From Saksenaea vasiformis B4078 (taxonomy: Eukaryota > Mucoromycota > Mucoromycetes > Mucorales > Saksenaeaceae), in NCBI GenBank assembly GCA_000697055.1, contig JNDT01001676.1, positions 62,001-126,000 of the forward strand: a DNA stretch of 64,000 bases. The letters are read 5' to 3'. Position 1 is the stretch's first letter, and the number at the start of each line of letters is the position of its first letter. The notes under the pieces are model-generated. The model was not told the DNA's origin and did no database searches. It saw only the letters and a list, made by a program, of their open reading frames with translations. Below, piece after piece: positions 63,143-64,000 of the stretch. The position numbers and the translations under genes were made by a program.

Positions 63143-63468
63143 GGTCCCGAGAGCAGCAGAGCTGTGTGTGACTGAGATCTCGAACTTAGCAGATCTGTTG
63201 CATGAAGATGAGATGGCCGATCACGACACAAAAATCTATGAAATTTTTTTTTTGGAGATCTTAATTAACTTTTTTTTCTTTGATTTTATTATCTTTTTTG
63301 GTGTTTTATCATAAGGCAGAAATGAATTAATTCAAAAGAGAAAGTGAAAAAGTGAAACGGAATTAAAGAGAAAAAAGAAAAGAGGATCGCATGCATGATA
63401 ACGTCTTGTGGAAATGGAAATGTCTAAAATGGTGTAAAAAAAATTCATACAAACGTAACAAGTAAAAT
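63143..63468. other. Short intergenic region
   Basis: AT-rich sequence between the DnaJ start and the 3' end of the PH-domain gene, both on the minus strand. It has T-runs near 63245-63300 and A-runs near 63440. No promoter element was recognised with confidence. Confidence 0.4.
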
Positions 63469-64000
63469 TTAAGCGTTGGCTACTTGTCGTGTAGCTGCTG
63501 ACAGTTGCCGTGGTTTCCGTTTGCGGTACTGAGGACGGCTCAGGTGTTCTTTTTCAAGCTTCGACACATGATGTTTACCGTTGCAGCACATTCTTACATC
63601 CTCCAATGGATCATTATCTTCCTCCATACGTACTCTATTGTTGGTGGATGATAATGAAGATTGTGCTGAGCTGCTTGATCGTAAACGTCCAGTGGATGTG
63701 GAACGGAAGATACCCTGGATACGCTGGATACTGGGTGTCCTGAGAATAGACACACGGCCACTGGATACAGATCCAGTTGGGAAGGGCTGGTCGATACTCC
63801 TTGCCATATCACTGGAAGAACCATCCACACCAGAACGGGCTAGCAAGTAAGAAAGTGACTACGAAAGATCATATGAGTAAAAAAAAAAAAAAAAAAAAAA
63901 AAAAATGACGCTTGGCACAAAGAAATAGCTTACCTCAAACCAAGCATTGTGTCGTGCCATGTCAGGTGCTGTCACCTTAATCAGACGGTTGTTTGTCTTG
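63469..64000 (-). CDS. C-terminal end of a Num1/Mcp5-like PH-domain protein, partial
   Basis: Exons 63934 to beyond the window edge and 63469-63858 (75-nt intron) encode RLIKVTAPDMARHNAWFESL followed by SYLLARSG, which matches the last strand and helix of the PH domain of Num1/Mcp5/ApsA cortical proteins. A Ser-rich basic tail ends with KRKPRQLSAATRQVANA. In yeasts these proteins bind phosphoinositides at the cell cortex and anchor dynein for nuclear migration. The N-terminal and most of the PH domain are outside the window. The intron holds a 27-A run on the + strand, which is a pyrimidine tract on the coding strand. Confidence 0.7.
63879..63905. repeat. Run of 27 A inside an intron
   Basis: A homopolymer of A on the + strand, T on the coding strand, lies about 20 nt upstream of the 3' splice site of the PH-domain gene's last intron, where a pyrimidine tract is expected. 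Length is unusual and could be a sequencing-prone site. Confidence 0.9.

Overview
The window looks like nuclear DNA of a filamentous early-diverging fungus, most likely a Mucoromycota (Mucorales-like) species; that placement is inference. The evidence is protein-coding genes broken by many short GT-AG introns (mostly about 45-75 nt), typically fungal regulators (an APSES factor, an Nrg1-like zinc finger, a Num1/Mcp5-type PH protein), TATA boxes, and an LRR family I associate with early-diverging fungi. I saw no bacterial-style operons, rRNA, tRNA or CRISPR.

Layout. 0-1 kb: a broken LRR gene. 1-9 kb: a gene-poor stretch. 9-15.3 kb: a C2H2 zinc-finger gene facing a 24-exon ISWI chromatin-remodelling ATPase. 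15.4-32 kb: a variable, gene-poor island with a divergent sugar-transporter-like gene plus a stray copy of its first exon, a head-to-head pair of cysteine-rich small secreted protein genes inside an inverted duplication, and a tandem duplication carrying a second pair of small secreted protein genes. 32-49.6 kb: a housekeeping block with an alpha-arrestin, a nucleotide-sugar 4,6-dehydratase and an NCLX-type cation exchanger that diverge from starts 30 bp apart, a predicted myristoylated SAM methyltransferase, an F-box protein, a mitochondrial aldo-keto reductase, a three-finger C2H2 factor and an APSES/StuA factor. 51.3-57.3 kb: an Arb2/FAM172-like protein, cytoplasmic dynein light intermediate chain and thymidylate kinase. 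57.7-60.8 kb: a repeat-bounded segment, possibly a decayed DNA transposon. 60.8-64 kb: an acidic protein with a PIP-like motif, a mitochondrial Mdj1-type DnaJ, and the end of a Num1/Mcp5-like PH-domain cortical anchor.

Functional links are modest: dynein light intermediate chain and the Num1/Mcp5-like protein belong to one nuclear-positioning pathway, and ISWI, APSES and the zinc-finger factors are transcription or chromatin genes. The most unusual items are the two duplicated families of small secreted proteins, three introns best explained as GC-AG (one beside a 13-nt exon), and the long inverted repeats around 57.7-60.8 kb. All exon structures were worked out by eye from reading frame, splice consensus and family expectation; no search was run.
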